This document shows, piece after piece, positions 16,390 to 25,106 of a stretch of 64,000 bases of DNA. Made by a program: the position numbers and the translations under genes. Position 1 is the stretch's first letter. Each line of letters starts with the position of its first letter. This stretch comes from Planctomycetaceae bacterium. GTDB lineage: Bacteria > Planctomycetota > Planctomycetia > Gemmatales > Gemmataceae. The stretch spans positions 1-64,000 of the forward strand of contig PNLP01000030.1 in the NCBI GenBank assembly GCA_013823135.1. The letters are read 5' to 3'. Below the pieces are notes generated by a model. That model saw only the letters and a list, made by a program, of their open reading frames with translations. It ran no database searches and was not told the origin of the DNA.

Positions 16390-17157
16390 TCACTTCTCTG
16401 CCTTCACCACGAGGCGGTAGCCGAAGTTGCCGCCGCCGAGGTCGTTGGCGTCGATCACGGAGAGGAAGAACGCGCCGTCCTTCGGCAGCGTGACCACCAG
16501 AACTGGGTCGGGGTTGCTCGCCGTGCCGCCCTCGGAAGCCACCACGGTTCGCCCGGCGTCGTAAAGCACGCACATCGCATCGACCGGCGACCCGAACCGT
16601 GCGGCTTGCACCTCGATCCGCAACTTGTCGCCCTTCTTCCCCTCGATCTTGAACACGTCCACATCACGTTCGTTCTTGATCGTCGCTTCCACGGCACCCG
16701 GCACGGCGATCGGTTGCGCCTGCTCGAAGCCGTCGTTCGGTTCCTTCTCCGCGATCACGGGCAGATCGTCCCGCACGAGGAGCGTGTAGGCGTTCGACTC
16801 ACCGGCGGGACCGCTGGCCGTGAGTTTCACCTCGCCGGGCTTGGCGTCCTTGGGGAGTTCGAGTTCGATCTCGACCTCGGAATCGCCAATCCGTTCCGCC
16901 GGGTAGTTGTTCGGCACGCCGGCAGCTTTCGCGGCCAGAAACTTGACCTTCGCCGCCTCGGCACCGGTCACCTTCACTTCTTTGACAGTGGCGAGGAACC
17001 GGCCACGGAGTGCGATCTTCTGCTTCTCGCCGGGCTTGGCGATGAGCGGAATCGCGTACAGAACCCTGGGCAGGTCTTTCTTCTCGGGCGGCTTCTTGTC
17101 CTGCGATGTGGCGAACGGCGCGAACGCGAGAACCAGGAACAACGAGATGCGGGACAT
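16390..17157 (-). CDS. Secreted protein with PPC-like domain, partner of the DUF1501 gene
   Basis: 255 residues. The start at 17157 is chosen because it gives a clean signal peptide (MSRISLFLVLAFAPFATSQ). An IPT/Ig-like segment follows (about 30-115). The C-terminal 100 residues (VDVFKIEGKKGDKLRIEVQA ... GNFGYRLVVKAEK) resemble the bacterial pre-peptidase C-terminal (PPC) fold. In planctomycetes such proteins are commonly encoded beside DUF1501 genes, as here; the two may form a surface complex. No catalytic residues are apparent. The intergenic region to the DUF1501 gene contains a palindrome. Confidence 0.72.
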   Translation of the reverse strand: MSRISLFLVLAFAPFATSQDKKPPEKKDLPRVLYAIPLIAKPGEKQKIALRGRFLATVKEVKVTGAEAAKVKFLAAKAAGVPNNYPAERIGDSEVEIELELPKDAKPGEVKLTASGPAGESNAYTLLVRDDLPVIAEKEPNDGFEQAQPIAVPGAVEATIKNERDVDVFKIEGKKGDKLRIEVQAARFGSPVDAMCVLYDAGRTVVASEGGTASNPDPVLVVTLPKDGAFFLSVIDANDLGGGNFGYRLVVKAEK

Positions 17158-17171
17158 GGTGAACTCCAAAC

Positions 17172-17228
17172 GTTTAGCCGCGGCCGAAAGGAGCGCTCGC
17201 ACACGCTCCCTTCGGTCGCGGCTAAACG
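17172..17228. repeat. GTTTAGCCGCGG-ended palindrome
   Basis: GTTTAGCCGCGGCCGAAAGG on the left is mirrored by CCCTTCGGTCGCGGCTAAAC on the right, with the loop near GCTCGCACACG. It lies between the DUF1501 and PPC-like genes and may attenuate read-through. Confidence 0.8.
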
Positions 17229-17241
17229 ACCGCGGTGATTC

Positions 17242-18579
17242 TCACGCGAACATTTCCTTCACGGTTTCGCCCTGATCGAGAATCTCGATGGGGCGGCCGT
17301 CCGGCGTCTTGAGTTGCTTGCGGGGGTCGATCCCCATTGCGTCGAGGATCGTGTAAGCCACGTCGGCCGGGCTCACGGGGCGTTGCGTCGCGAATGCACC
17401 GTGTTTGTCGGTCTTGCCGAGCACGAAGCCGCGTTTCACCCCGGCACCGGCGAACAGCAGCGATGCGGCCTGACCCCAGTGATCGCGGCCCGCGTCCTTG
17501 TTGATCTTCGGGCCGCGGCCGAACTCACCCATCACGACCAGCAGCGTGTCGTCGAACATCCCGCGGCCGTCGAGGTCTTCGATCAGTGCCGACACGGCCT
17601 TGTCGAACTCGGGGAGCTTCTTGTCGAGCGCCTCGAAGATCTTCCCGTGGTGGTCCCAGCCGCCGTAGTTCACGGTCACGAATCGCACGCCATTCTCGAC
17701 GAGCCGGCGTGCCAGCAGCATCGACTGCCCTGGCGTGGTGCGGCCGTAGCGGTCGCGGAGTTTCTCGGATTCCTGGTCGATGGCGAACGCCCGGCGGGCC
17801 TCGCTCGAAAGCACCATGTCGCGGGCACGGGCGTGGAACTCGTCGTACGTCGCGATCTGGTCGTTCCCCTCAACCCGCTTCGCGAGCCCGTCCACGGTTT
17901 GCAGCAACGTCTCGCGGCGTTCAGCTTGCTTGGCGCTGACGCCCCCGGCGGGCTGGAGGTCTTGCACGCGGTAGTTTGCCGAGTTCGGGTCGCCCGCCTT
18001 GAACGACTCGAAACGGCCGCCGAGGAACGCCGACTTGCCGAGTTCCCAGGTGAACGACGGGTTGCGGGGCACCGACACATACGGCGGCACGTTCCCCGTG
18101 AACCCGGCTTCGTGGGCGACGACGGCACCGATTGCGGGGTAATCGCCGAACGGCGTTCCGAAGCGGCCGGACATCACCCAGTTGGTGGCGGTTTCGTGGT
18201 GATCGTTGTTGTGCGCCCCGGAGCGAACCAGCGTGATGCGGTCCATCACCTTCGCCATGCCCGGCAGCTTCTCGCTGATTTGCAGGCCGGACACGTTGGT
18301 GCCGATGGTCGTGTACTTGCCGCGAATCTCTTCGCCCGCCTCGGGCTTGGGGTCGAAGCTATCGTGGTGCGAGAGGCCGCCACCCAGGTACACGAGAACC
18401 ACTGATTTCGCCTTCGCACCCTTGCTAAGCGAACCACCGGCTCGCGCGGCGGCTTCCGCCCGCAGGAGGCCCGGTAGAGTCAGCCCGGCGAGGCCGAGCG
18501 ATCCTACCTTGAGCACGTCGCGACGGGTCTTGCCATCGCAAGTGCGTGTGGAGGAACCCTTGAAGAAGATGTCGAGCAT
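17242..18579 (-). CDS. DUF1501 secreted sulfatase-fold protein
   Basis: 445 residues. The N-terminus has a twin-arginine-type leader (KTRRDVLKVGSLGLAGLTLPGL), so export after folding is expected. Diagnostic DUF1501 segments are KSVVLVYLGGGLSHHDSFDP, then VRSGAHNNDHHETATNW, TVNYGGWDHHG, MGEFGRGPKINKDAGRDHWG and a final DAMGIDPRKQLKTPDGRPI. The fold is related to alkaline phosphatases/sulfatases and has conserved His/Asp positions. Activity in this family is unproven. DUF1501 genes are a hallmark of planctomycetes, where they usually sit next to DUF1553 or DUF1549 genes. Here the partner is instead a PPC-like protein. Confidence 0.93.
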   Translation of the reverse strand: MLDIFFKGSSTRTCDGKTRRDVLKVGSLGLAGLTLPGLLRAEAAARAGGSLSKGAKAKSVVLVYLGGGLSHHDSFDPKPEAGEEIRGKYTTIGTNVSGLQISEKLPGMAKVMDRITLVRSGAHNNDHHETATNWVMSGRFGTPFGDYPAIGAVVAHEAGFTGNVPPYVSVPRNPSFTWELGKSAFLGGRFESFKAGDPNSANYRVQDLQPAGGVSAKQAERRETLLQTVDGLAKRVEGNDQIATYDEFHARARDMVLSSEARRAFAIDQESEKLRDRYGRTTPGQSMLLARRLVENGVRFVTVNYGGWDHHGKIFEALDKKLPEFDKAVSALIEDLDGRGMFDDTLLVVMGEFGRGPKINKDAGRDHWGQAASLLFAGAGVKRGFVLGKTDKHGAFATQRPVSPADVAYTILDAMGIDPRKQLKTPDGRPIEILDQGETVKEMFA

Positions 18580-18762
18580 CGGTTGTGGCTCCGAACAGCG
18601 GGCATCAGCGGGATGAAGGTCGAGTGCTGTACTACTACCTTCGGCGAGGCGGGTGGGCAGTCTTGCGCGGCGGGGAGAAACTCTCTCAAGTCCTTATCTT
18701 ACCGGCGTGATACTGTCGGGTAAACCGGAATCCCTGGCAGTGCTTGCGAAACCGGAACTGCG

Positions 18763-18821
18763 GAGTTTCGAGTTGATGAGGGGTTGGCAGGATTTAACTC
18801 GAAACTCGAAACTCGAAACTC
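18763..18821. repeat. GAGTTTCGAGTT palindrome with tandem ACTCGAA units
   Basis: GAGTTTCGAGTT on the left and three tandem AACTCGAA-type units on the right. It runs into the stop codon of the following minus-strand gene and lies downstream of it, consistent with a terminator. Confidence 0.65.
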
Positions 18822-19239
18822 ACCAGAGTGGGCGGCGTTCGCTGTCGTAGTCGTCGCGGCCGAAGCCAATCAGCGGGTACAGGATGAACCCGAACACGGA
18901 CATACCAACGCCGAACGCTTCCGTTTTGCCGAACCGCTTGGCGATCTCGACGTTCACGAGAATGGCCGCGATCAGATTCGCGGGCGGAAGCATGATGAGC
19001 ACGAACCACAGCGGGCTGAGGCGGGCGACCTTTACCACGAGGACGTAGATGTTGTAGCCGGGGATGAGCGCGGCCCAGCGGGGTTGCCCGGCCTTGGGAA
19101 AAACGCCCAGCCAGCCAGCAACGACGGCAGGAATGGTGATTGCGGCCCACACCATGAGGTAGGGCAGCAGCCAGTCCAGGTCGGATGACGAGAACGACGA
19201 CGATGTCAAAGTATGGTTATTCGGGATGGGTGGTTGCAA
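18820..19239 (-). CDS. Small DUF5684-like membrane protein
   Basis: 139 residues with four predicted membrane helices. The signature is a first helix, then KAGQPRWAALIPGYNIYVL, two further helices with NLIAAILVNVEIAKRFGK, and FGFILYPLIGFG near the end. It is paralogous to the protein at 20528-20947, with the same order and spacing of motifs. In other bacteria this family is sometimes found as the N-terminal part of signal-peptidase-like proteins; there is no peptidase domain here. Function unknown. Confidence 0.8.
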   Translation of the reverse strand: MQPPIPNNHTLTSSSFSSSDLDWLLPYLMVWAAITIPAVVAGWLGVFPKAGQPRWAALIPGYNIYVLVVKVARLSPLWFVLIMLPPANLIAAILVNVEIAKRFGKTEAFGVGMSVFGFILYPLIGFGRDDYDSERRPLW

Positions 19240-19423
19240 CGCATATCTCCGCCAAGAGCGACCGTATCAAATGTACAGGCCGGTTGCCTCGTATGCAACG
19301 AGGCAACCGGGATTGTGTACCGGACGATGACGAGCAAATGAACGAGTGTCTAGGAATTACCTTGTTGGCGCACATACTGGCGGGTACGGTAGCACGAACT
19401 TATCCGCAATCGAAAGGTGCTCC

Positions 19424-20110
19424 ATGCAGGTGATCCAAGGTGTGTTTCAGCCCGTATTGAGTGTTGACGAAATTGAATCCGACCCGGATGCGGGAGTATT
19501 CCAACTCCATGCCAGCGGTGGCGGATTTTTCGCCCGCCTCTTCGGTATGGGAACGAATGCGATCGTCACCATCGAACCCTCTGGGTTTCGCCTTCAGAAA
19601 ACGACATTTGGGGCTGTTGAGAGCGTGTACGTTCCGCTATCACACATCGCCAGCACGGTTCGCATCATCTCGAAGCCACTGGAATTCCTTGTCCTCGGAT
19701 TGTTCACCCTCCCCATCTGGGGGCTTGGGCTCATCTTCTTGATCGTGTATTTATTTTCAAAGAAACGGCTCATCATTGGAGTGGTGTCGAGTGGGGGAAC
19801 CGTAGAGTCGCTGAAAGTCAAAGCGGACGACAAGACAATCAAGGACATCCGCAACGGTGGGAAGATTCTGGAAGCCTTAATCAATCAGAGGTCGTCGCAG
19901 ATGTCGGCGGTTGCTGCCGAACCAGTTCCAGTTCCTCGGGCTGCCCCTGTTCGCGAAGAGGCCGCAGCGTCCCCGCCCTGGATGGAGAGCACGGTCGTCA
20001 CGGTGTGCCCAAGTTGTGGTTCACGTCAAAGTGTCTCGGCGACATCCGTCGGAAGAAGGATTCGGTGCGCGAATTGTCGCGAAGCCTTTACTGCAGCCCA
20101 AGAAGGATAA
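19424..20110 (+). CDS. Membrane protein with a C-terminal zinc ribbon, unknown function
   Basis: 228 residues from ATG 19424, which has GAAAGGTG eight bases upstream; a longer frame from 19346 gives no extra domain. Residues 1-85 look like a small beta-rich PH-like domain. One or two membrane helices follow (EFLVLGLFTLPIWGLGLIFL), then another beta segment. After a Pro/Ala linker the last 35 residues form a zinc ribbon (CPSC...CANC) of the MJ0042 type. It lies between the two DUF5684-like genes but on the opposite strand. Function not recognised. Confidence 0.75.
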   Translation: MQVIQGVFQPVLSVDEIESDPDAGVFQLHASGGGFFARLFGMGTNAIVTIEPSGFRLQKTTFGAVESVYVPLSHIASTVRIISKPLEFLVLGLFTLPIWGLGLIFLIVYLFSKKRLIIGVVSSGGTVESLKVKADDKTIKDIRNGGKILEALINQRSSQMSAVAAEPVPVPRAAPVREEAAASPPWMESTVVTVCPSCGSRQSVSATSVGRRIRCANCREAFTAAQEG

Positions 20111-20154
20111 CGCTGCCTGCAGTGGATTGGTGACAGCTTGAGGAAGATGAGAGA

Positions 20155-20183
20155 GAATCCAGGCCGCGAATCGGCCTGGATTC
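20155..20183 (+). terminator. Hairpin after the zinc-ribbon membrane protein
   Basis: GAATCCAGGCCG and CGGCCTGGATTC form a perfect 12-base stem around CGAAT, 45 bases after the stop codon. No T-run follows, so it could be a plain palindrome rather than an intrinsic terminator. Confidence 0.5.
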
Positions 20184-20234
20184 ATTCGGGTGTAACCGGT
20201 CAGGCTCGCGTGGCAGTTCCAGGGAAAGGTGGTT

Positions 20235-20420
20235 TCCCCTCACCCGCTGCTCGAAGACTCGCAGCGACCTCTCCCCGCAAAGCCGGGGCGAGGTGGGGCT
20301 TGTTGCTCTTCTCGACAACTCCCACCGCCATTCGCCTTCAGAGAAAACCAACTACACCCACCTCGCCCCGGCTTTGCGGGGAGAGGTCGCGAGGCTTTGC
20401 GAGCGGGTGAGGGGTCTTTT
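20235..20420. repeat. Long GC-rich palindrome related to the CCCCCTTGTGG family
   Basis: CCCCTCACCCGCTGCTCGAA, ACCTCTCCCCGCAAAGCCGG and GCGAGGTGGGG are mirrored further on by CCCACCTCGCCCCGGCTTTG, CGGGGAGAGGTCGCGAGGCT and GCGAGCGGGTGAGGGG. Its outer pattern (CTCGAAGACTCG, GAGGCTTTGCGAGC) is shared with 9903-10037 and 32583-32716. It fills the gap between convergent genes (20111-20527), where no gene is seen. Confidence 0.8.
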
Positions 20421-20527
20421 GCTTTCGCTAACCAATCACAGCAGAGCCCGACCGGTTACGCCCGATTCATTCCATTGCATTTCGGGGTTAGAAACCGAAG
20501 TACACACAGTCGGCCACCGTGCCCAGA

Positions 20528-20947
20528 TCACCAGTTCTTGCGATCGGCATCGGACTCATCGTCGTCGTAACCGCGCTTGCCGCCACTGCGGGTGGTGGAA
20601 CCGCCGCCCTGGTACTTGGCGTCGCTGAACGCGAGCATTGGGTAGAAGATAAACCCGAGGAACGCGAGGCCAACGCCGTAGAGTTCGCTCTTACCGAACT
20701 TCTTGGCTACTTCAATCGACACGAGCACGGATGCCACGATGTTTACCAGCGGAATGAACATCAGGATGAACCACAGGATTTCTTTCTTCGCGATCTCGCA
20801 AGTCAGGATGTAGAGGTTGTAGAAGGGCACGATCGCGGCCCAACCCGGTTGCCCCGCCTTCTCGAAAACTTTCCAAAGTGAGGCAATGATGATAACGACG
20901 AATGCCAGGGGAATCAGTAGCCCGAGGATAGCTCCGATAGCGGCCAT
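20528..20947 (-). CDS. Small DUF5684-like membrane protein, second copy
   Basis: 139 residues, four membrane helices. It carries EKAGQPGWAAIVPFYNLYIL, then FIPLVNIVASVLVSIEVAKK and LGFIFYPMLAFS, matching its paralogue at 18820-19239 segment by segment. It differs in the hydrophilic C-terminal tail, which is rich in Gly, Asp and Lys (GGGSTTRSGGKRGYDDDESD). The two copies flank the zinc-ribbon membrane protein. Function unknown. Confidence 0.82.
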   Translation of the reverse strand: MAAIGAILGLLIPLAFVVIIIASLWKVFEKAGQPGWAAIVPFYNLYILTCEIAKKEILWFILMFIPLVNIVASVLVSIEVAKKFGKSELYGVGLAFLGFIFYPMLAFSDAKYQGGGSTTRSGGKRGYDDDESDADRKNW

Positions 20948-21482
20948 CAGTCGACACTCCAGGTTATGGGTTAGTTTGGGTTTGAGTTGGAGATTTGGAA
21001 AAGGTAATCGGCCTTACGTGTGATTTCAACGGGCGTAGATGCGTTTTCACAATTCTTGCAGGAGCGTATCGCGTCACGTGCGGAAATCGCGCCGAGGTCG
21101 CATATCAAGCCGAAATCGCGCCGGTTGTGCCATCTGGCGCGGGTGGCGCGAATATGATGGGTGGCGCGGATGTGCGGGGCGGCGCGAGTCGCATACTGCC
21201 GGAAATCATTTCCAGGGTCTCCTCCCCTGTTGACCTTTCCTAAGTTCACTATTCCACTGCATATGTCCCAGACGGAGTAACCGTGCGTTGATCTGGGAAT
21301 TCGCACGATTTTCGCTCAAGCCAGTGGGGGGATGTTCTTGAATGTGCCCTGTGGCCAACGTAGAGTTGTCGCGAACTGACTCGTTGGTCGCAGTCGGAAC
21401 TCGACCGAACCTGGCCCACCCTCTGACTCCCGACCGAGCCAGTCATCAGGGTGCCCCGATACAACCGGATCACGGATTTCCC
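20948..21482. other. Gap without a supported gene
   Basis: 535 bases between divergent genes. Short open frames exist (for example 20995-21243 plus strand) but lack protein-like composition. The segment 21085-21190 is rich in GGCGCG steps and twice contains GAAATCGCGCCG. Promoters for both flanking genes must lie here; none is clear enough to place. Confidence 0.5.
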
Positions 21483-22199
21483 ATGCCGGTGTCAACAACA
21501 ACACGGCGACCCATTCGGCCCATGGAAGGGTTCGCCACCACCTGCCCGCGGTCTGCCCCGGACCGCCCGGTCAGGCTATTTCTTCCCTCGGATTACCAGG
21601 CGAAGTATGCGTACCCGCTGGTCATCCTCTTCCACGCCAACGGCGGCGACGAAGACTCGGCCGTTCGCCTCGCCCCGCTCCTGAGCCGCCGGAACTACAT
21701 CGTGGCCTGCCCACGCGGCCCAGTGGCACTCGGCCCAGGTTCAACCGGTCGCACGGGCTATGCCTGGACCGACAAGCCCACCGATGGCTACCTGTCGAGC
21801 GTCCTGGCCTACGCCCGCGAGAAGTACAACATCCACTCGCAGCGGACATACCTCGTCGGAGTTGGTGAGGGGGCAGCGGCCGCTTACCGCTTCGGCCTGG
21901 AACTGCCCGAGGGTGTTGGCGGCGTGGTTGCACTCAATGGGGAGTTGCCAACGGTTCGCTCGAAGAAGGCGTCGGGCTTGCGAATGTTCGTGGGCCACGG
22001 GGAGAGCAACCCGGTGGTGCCGGTGTCGGAGGCACGGCGATCGTCTCGTCGGCTCGCGACCGCCGGTGTGGACGTGCGATTCCAGACCTACCCGACTACC
22101 GACCACGTTACCGCGGACATGCTTCGCGACGTGAACCGCTGGATCATGGGCACGGTGAACGCGGGCCCCGACTGGCTCACACCCCCCAACGGTTCCTGA
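21483..22199 (+). CDS. Alpha/beta-hydrolase fold protein with lost catalytic residues (probable pseudoenzyme)
   Basis: 238 residues from ATG 21483. The fold is that of phospholipase/carboxylesterase or PHB-depolymerase-like esterases: RLFLPSDYQAKYAYPLVILF, the oxyanion strand ending FHANGGDE, and the elbow region. The nucleophile elbow, normally G-x-S-x-G, reads GVGEGA with glycine in place of serine. The acid position in GHGESNPVVP has Asn where Asp is usual. The histidine region (PTTDHVTADM) is retained. Two of three triad members missing suggests a non-hydrolytic or binding role. No signal peptide is evident. It stands alone between two gaps. Confidence 0.78.
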   Translation: MPVSTTTRRPIRPMEGFATTCPRSAPDRPVRLFLPSDYQAKYAYPLVILFHANGGDEDSAVRLAPLLSRRNYIVACPRGPVALGPGSTGRTGYAWTDKPTDGYLSSVLAYAREKYNIHSQRTYLVGVGEGAAAAYRFGLELPEGVGGVVALNGELPTVRSKKASGLRMFVGHGESNPVVPVSEARRSSRRLATAGVDVRFQTYPTTDHVTADMLRDVNRWIMGTVNAGPDWLTPPNGS

Positions 22200-22496
22200 A
22201 TCCGCTTGCGCATTCGCACCCTGGGCCTGTTCCGCAAACGATGTCCTTGCCGTGTGATGTGGCGAATTGTGTTATTCTGATACTCTTTCTTCCAGACATG
22301 TCTACGCTTCCAGAACGGTTCCACGGATGGGTGGGACAATCGCGTGGAACCGATGAGAAGCACATCCAGTTCAAATACCCGCTCCCCATTGACTCCGGAA
22401 AACCGGTGGAACACCCTTCGCACCCCACAGGTGTGTTCGGGGTTGCCGTGACCGCCCGCCGCGGGCATAGTGGCACCCCGATCATCCGGTGGTTCC
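22200..22496. other. Leader region of scpA
   Basis: 297 bases with no convincing gene. A short frame (22241-22507) overlaps the scpA start and looks random. An AT-richer patch around 22262-22296 (GTGTTATTCTGATACTCTTT) is the best place for a promoter, but I could not assign good -35/-10 boxes. Confidence 0.4.
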
Positions 22497-23303
22497 ATGC
22501 CCTATAACGTCGCGCTCGACACCTTCCACGGCCCGCTCGATCTGCTCCTCTTCCTCGTCCGCCGCAACGAGGTGGACGTGCTCGATATTCCCATCGCCCA
22601 GCTCACCGACCAGTTCCTCGAATACCTTCGGCTCGTTCAGGCAATCGACGTGGAATTCGCTGGCGAATTCCTGGTCATGGCCGCGACGCTCATGGAGATC
22701 AAGAGCCGGATGCTGTTGCCGGACGAGACCCAGGCAAGCGAGGAACAGCAGGCCGACCCACGGCGAGAACTGGTGCGGCAACTCCTCGAATACCGCAAGT
22801 TCAAGGATGCCGCGTCGGCACTGGAAGAACGGGCCGAGGAGCAGGGTACGCGGATTTCGCGACAGGAATTGCCTGAACCGAGCGCGGCAACCGGGCCAAT
22901 CGTGAAGCCAGTGGAGTTGTGGGATCTGGTCAGCGCGTTCGCCCGGCTCATGCGGGAAACGCAATCGCTCCAGACAGCGACCATCGCGGTGGACGACACG
23001 CCGCAGCACGTTTACGAGGAAATGATCAGTGAACGGGTACGCAACGAGGGGCGGGTGCGGTTCATCGACGTGTTCACGCAGCCGTTCTTCAAGGCGAAAC
23101 TGATCGGCATCTTCCTGGCGGTGCTGGAACTGGTCCGCCACCACGGACTGGGGCTCGAACTTGGCGAAGTGGATACCGACATCTGGCTCGTGCAGCTGCC
23201 AGACCCAGTCCTTGAGGAAGACGGTGCGGATCAACCCGGCGGCACGACCTTGGGCGGTTCGGCTTCGTCGGAGGACGGCGTTCCTTCCTCCGGGCTTTCG
23301 TGA
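22497..23303 (+). CDS. scpA: Segregation and condensation protein A
   Basis: 268 residues from ATG 22497. ScpA is the kleisin that bridges SMC heads in the bacterial condensin complex. Visible features are the N-terminal kleisin signature (LDTFHGPLDLLLFLVRRNEV), IPIAQLTDQFLEYL and the MEIKSRMLLP segment, an acidic, variable centre, and a C-terminal winged-helix region near 195-245. The partner scpB is not adjacent. The final 73 bases overlap the 3' end of the convergent DedA-family gene, so the last 24 residues are encoded opposite another protein and are probably loosely constrained. Confidence 0.92.
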   Translation: MPYNVALDTFHGPLDLLLFLVRRNEVDVLDIPIAQLTDQFLEYLRLVQAIDVEFAGEFLVMAATLMEIKSRMLLPDETQASEEQQADPRRELVRQLLEYRKFKDAASALEERAEEQGTRISRQELPEPSAATGPIVKPVELWDLVSAFARLMRETQSLQTATIAVDDTPQHVYEEMISERVRNEGRVRFIDVFTQPFFKAKLIGIFLAVLELVRHHGLGLELGEVDTDIWLVQLPDPVLEEDGADQPGGTTLGGSASSEDGVPSSGLS

Positions 23304-24028
23304 TGGTGCCGGCCAGTGACCACTTCCACCGCCGACTCGAAAGCCGATTCAACCGCGTGACCGATGGCCTCGGCTGGCTTTGCGATGATCGCCGGTACGT
23401 GCGGCGGTTCACCGGTCGGAACGTGGCGAGACAGCAGGTATTTATAGACGAGCGCCCCGGCGACACCGGCCAGCAGGTGGCTCATGACCAGCGACTTGTA
23501 AGTATCGAGTTGGTTCACCAGAACCATGATCTGGTCGGTCGCCCAGTAGGCGGTCCAGAACATCAGGTTCACAATGGGGATGGCGTAAATCGCGTCGGCG
23601 AGGACGAACTGCCAGAACGGCAACCGCACGCTCCCGGCGATGACGAACACCCATCCGCGAATGCCGGGCAGCAGGCGGACACCAAGCAGGATCTTGACCC
23701 CGTGGTCGGCGAATCCCTTCTCGATCTTCGCCCGTTTTTCGGGAGCCAGAACCCGCCGCTCCACCCACTGTTTGTGCAGGAGCTTCTTTCCCCAGCGCCG
23801 GCCGATGCCGTACAGAACCACGTCGCCGATCACCGCACCCACGATCACCACCGGCAGCATGATCCACCAGCGGATGCGATCGGGATTGGTGCGATCCTCG
23901 GCGAAGTCTGAGTCCGAGTGGCCACACATGACCCCGGCACCGATCACCGGCAACTCTTCGGGAACGGGCAGAACGGTGGTCGACAGCACCAGCGCCAGGA
24001 AAATGTCAAGGTAGCTGTTAGATGTCAC
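23231..24028 (-). CDS. DedA-family membrane protein
   Basis: 265 residues. The SNARE-associated/DedA (VTT) domain is recognisable from the first helices (LSTTVLPVPEELPVIGAG), GDVVLYGIGRRWG, then KGFADHGVKILLGVRLLPGIRGWVF with the conserved R-x-x-P-G-x-R pattern, and two or three later helices. DedA proteins act in membrane lipid homeostasis, probably as lipid carrier flippases. The C-terminal 60 residues are an acidic/histidine-containing cytoplasmic tail (VTGRHHHESPEEG) not typical of the family. Its last 24 codons overlap scpA on the opposite strand. Confidence 0.88.
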   Translation of the reverse strand: MTSNSYLDIFLALVLSTTVLPVPEELPVIGAGVMCGHSDSDFAEDRTNPDRIRWWIMLPVVIVGAVIGDVVLYGIGRRWGKKLLHKQWVERRVLAPEKRAKIEKGFADHGVKILLGVRLLPGIRGWVFVIAGSVRLPFWQFVLADAIYAIPIVNLMFWTAYWATDQIMVLVNQLDTYKSLVMSHLLAGVAGALVYKYLLSRHVPTGEPPHVPAIIAKPAEAIGHAVESAFESAVEVVTGRHHHESPEEGTPSSDEAEPPKVVPPG

Positions 24029-24199
24029 TATCGAGTCCGTGCGTGCGGTTCACGTCCCGCCTCGTGCCGGGCGGTTCTGTCAGCGTACAGTAAACCCTGA
24101 CAGGGGGACAGGAGTCGGGATGCGGTTCGGGTCAACCCCGGCGGGGCTGACGCGAACCGCATCCACACGGACAACGCCCAACTCCAACGCGAGCGAATC

Positions 24200-25024
24200 A
24201 TGAAACTCGGGCTCATCAACTCGGCGTGGGTGCAATCGGGTCGCGGTACTGCCTGGGGCATCCGCCAGACCAAGGCCATCGGGTTCGACACCATCGACAT
24301 CTTCGCCGACCCGCTCGACATCGACGCCAGGGAACGGAAGCTCATCCGCACCGAGTGCGAGGCATCGGGCCTGCCCGTGGTGAGCGTGGCGTGCGTGGCC
24401 GTGGGGTTGATCGACTTCAACCCCAGCGTTCAGCGGTTTCACCTCGATCGCTGTCGGAAGTACCTCGATTTCTGCTACGAACTGGGAGCCAAGAACTTGC
24501 TCCTCGTCCTCGGCGAGTACATCTGGGAGCGAGAAGTGATCCCGCCCGCCGAGCAGTGGACGACCGGCGTGAACCACCTGAAGACGCTTGGCGATTACGC
24601 CGCCGGCCTCGGGTTGCAGGTCGCGCTGGAACTGGAACCGTTCAAGCTCTCGCTGCTGAACGACGTGCCGAACATGGTGCGGTTCATCGACGACGTGAAT
24701 CATCCCGCCGTGCAGGCGAACATCGACATCAGCCACCTGCAACTCGCCGGCACCAAGCCCGACGAACTGCGTGCGTTGAAGGGGAAGGCGATTCACGTTC
24801 ACATCAGCGATTGCGACGGGAAAGTCCACGGCGACCTGCCACCCGGTCGCGGCGTCGTGGACTTCGTGCCGTATCTGCGGGAGATCGCCGCTCTGGGAAT
24901 TGACGGAGCGATCAGCATTGAACTGGAGTATTCACCTGAGCCCGACAAGATCGCGGAGTGGGTGACGGAAGCGTATACCGCGACGGATCGACTGATGCGA
25001 GAAGCGGGGATCAACCGGGAATAA
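24200..25024 (+). CDS. Sugar-phosphate isomerase/epimerase-like TIM barrel protein
   Basis: 274 residues of the xylose-isomerase-like TIM barrel family (AP-endonuclease 2 superfamily). Metal-site acids and histidines typical of these epimerases appear on successive strands: E in LVLGEYIWE, E in VALELEPFKL, D/H in NIDISHLQL, H in HVHISDCDGKVHGD, and E in ISIELEYSP. The start at 24200 gives the first barrel strand directly (MKLGLINSAWVQ). Related proteins isomerise or epimerise sugars or inositols; the substrate is not predictable. It stands alone, followed by a strong hairpin. Confidence 0.85.
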   Translation: MKLGLINSAWVQSGRGTAWGIRQTKAIGFDTIDIFADPLDIDARERKLIRTECEASGLPVVSVACVAVGLIDFNPSVQRFHLDRCRKYLDFCYELGAKNLLLVLGEYIWEREVIPPAEQWTTGVNHLKTLGDYAAGLGLQVALELEPFKLSLLNDVPNMVRFIDDVNHPAVQANIDISHLQLAGTKPDELRALKGKAIHVHISDCDGKVHGDLPPGRGVVDFVPYLREIAALGIDGAISIELEYSPEPDKIAEWVTEAYTATDRLMREAGINRE

Positions 25025-25090
25025 GTACGAAATTCGAAAGGAAGACAATCGCTGTTAGCGGTGTCTTCCTTTCGAAGTTCGTACTTCGGA
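25025..25090. terminator. Palindrome between convergent genes
   Basis: AAGTACGAAATTCGAAAGGA and AAGACA on the left are mirrored by TGTCTTCCTTTCGAAGTTCG and TACTT on the right, giving a stem of about 27 bases with a short loop. It sits between the convergent isomerase and Cys-rich protein genes, so it likely ends both transcripts. Confidence 0.6.
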
Positions 25091-25106
25091 TTTCGTGCTT
25101 TGAAGC

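Noticed and set aside
18796-18821. Tandem ACTCGAA units as a CRISPR-like array
   Set aside because: Units are 8 bases with no spacers; they form one arm of a palindrome.
20995-21243. Short plus-strand frame in the 20.9-21.5 kb gap
   Set aside because: Glycine-rich low-complexity end, no start context and no family; treated as non-coding.
22241-22507. Short plus-strand frame before scpA
   Set aside because: Overlaps the scpA start in another frame and looks random; more likely leader DNA.
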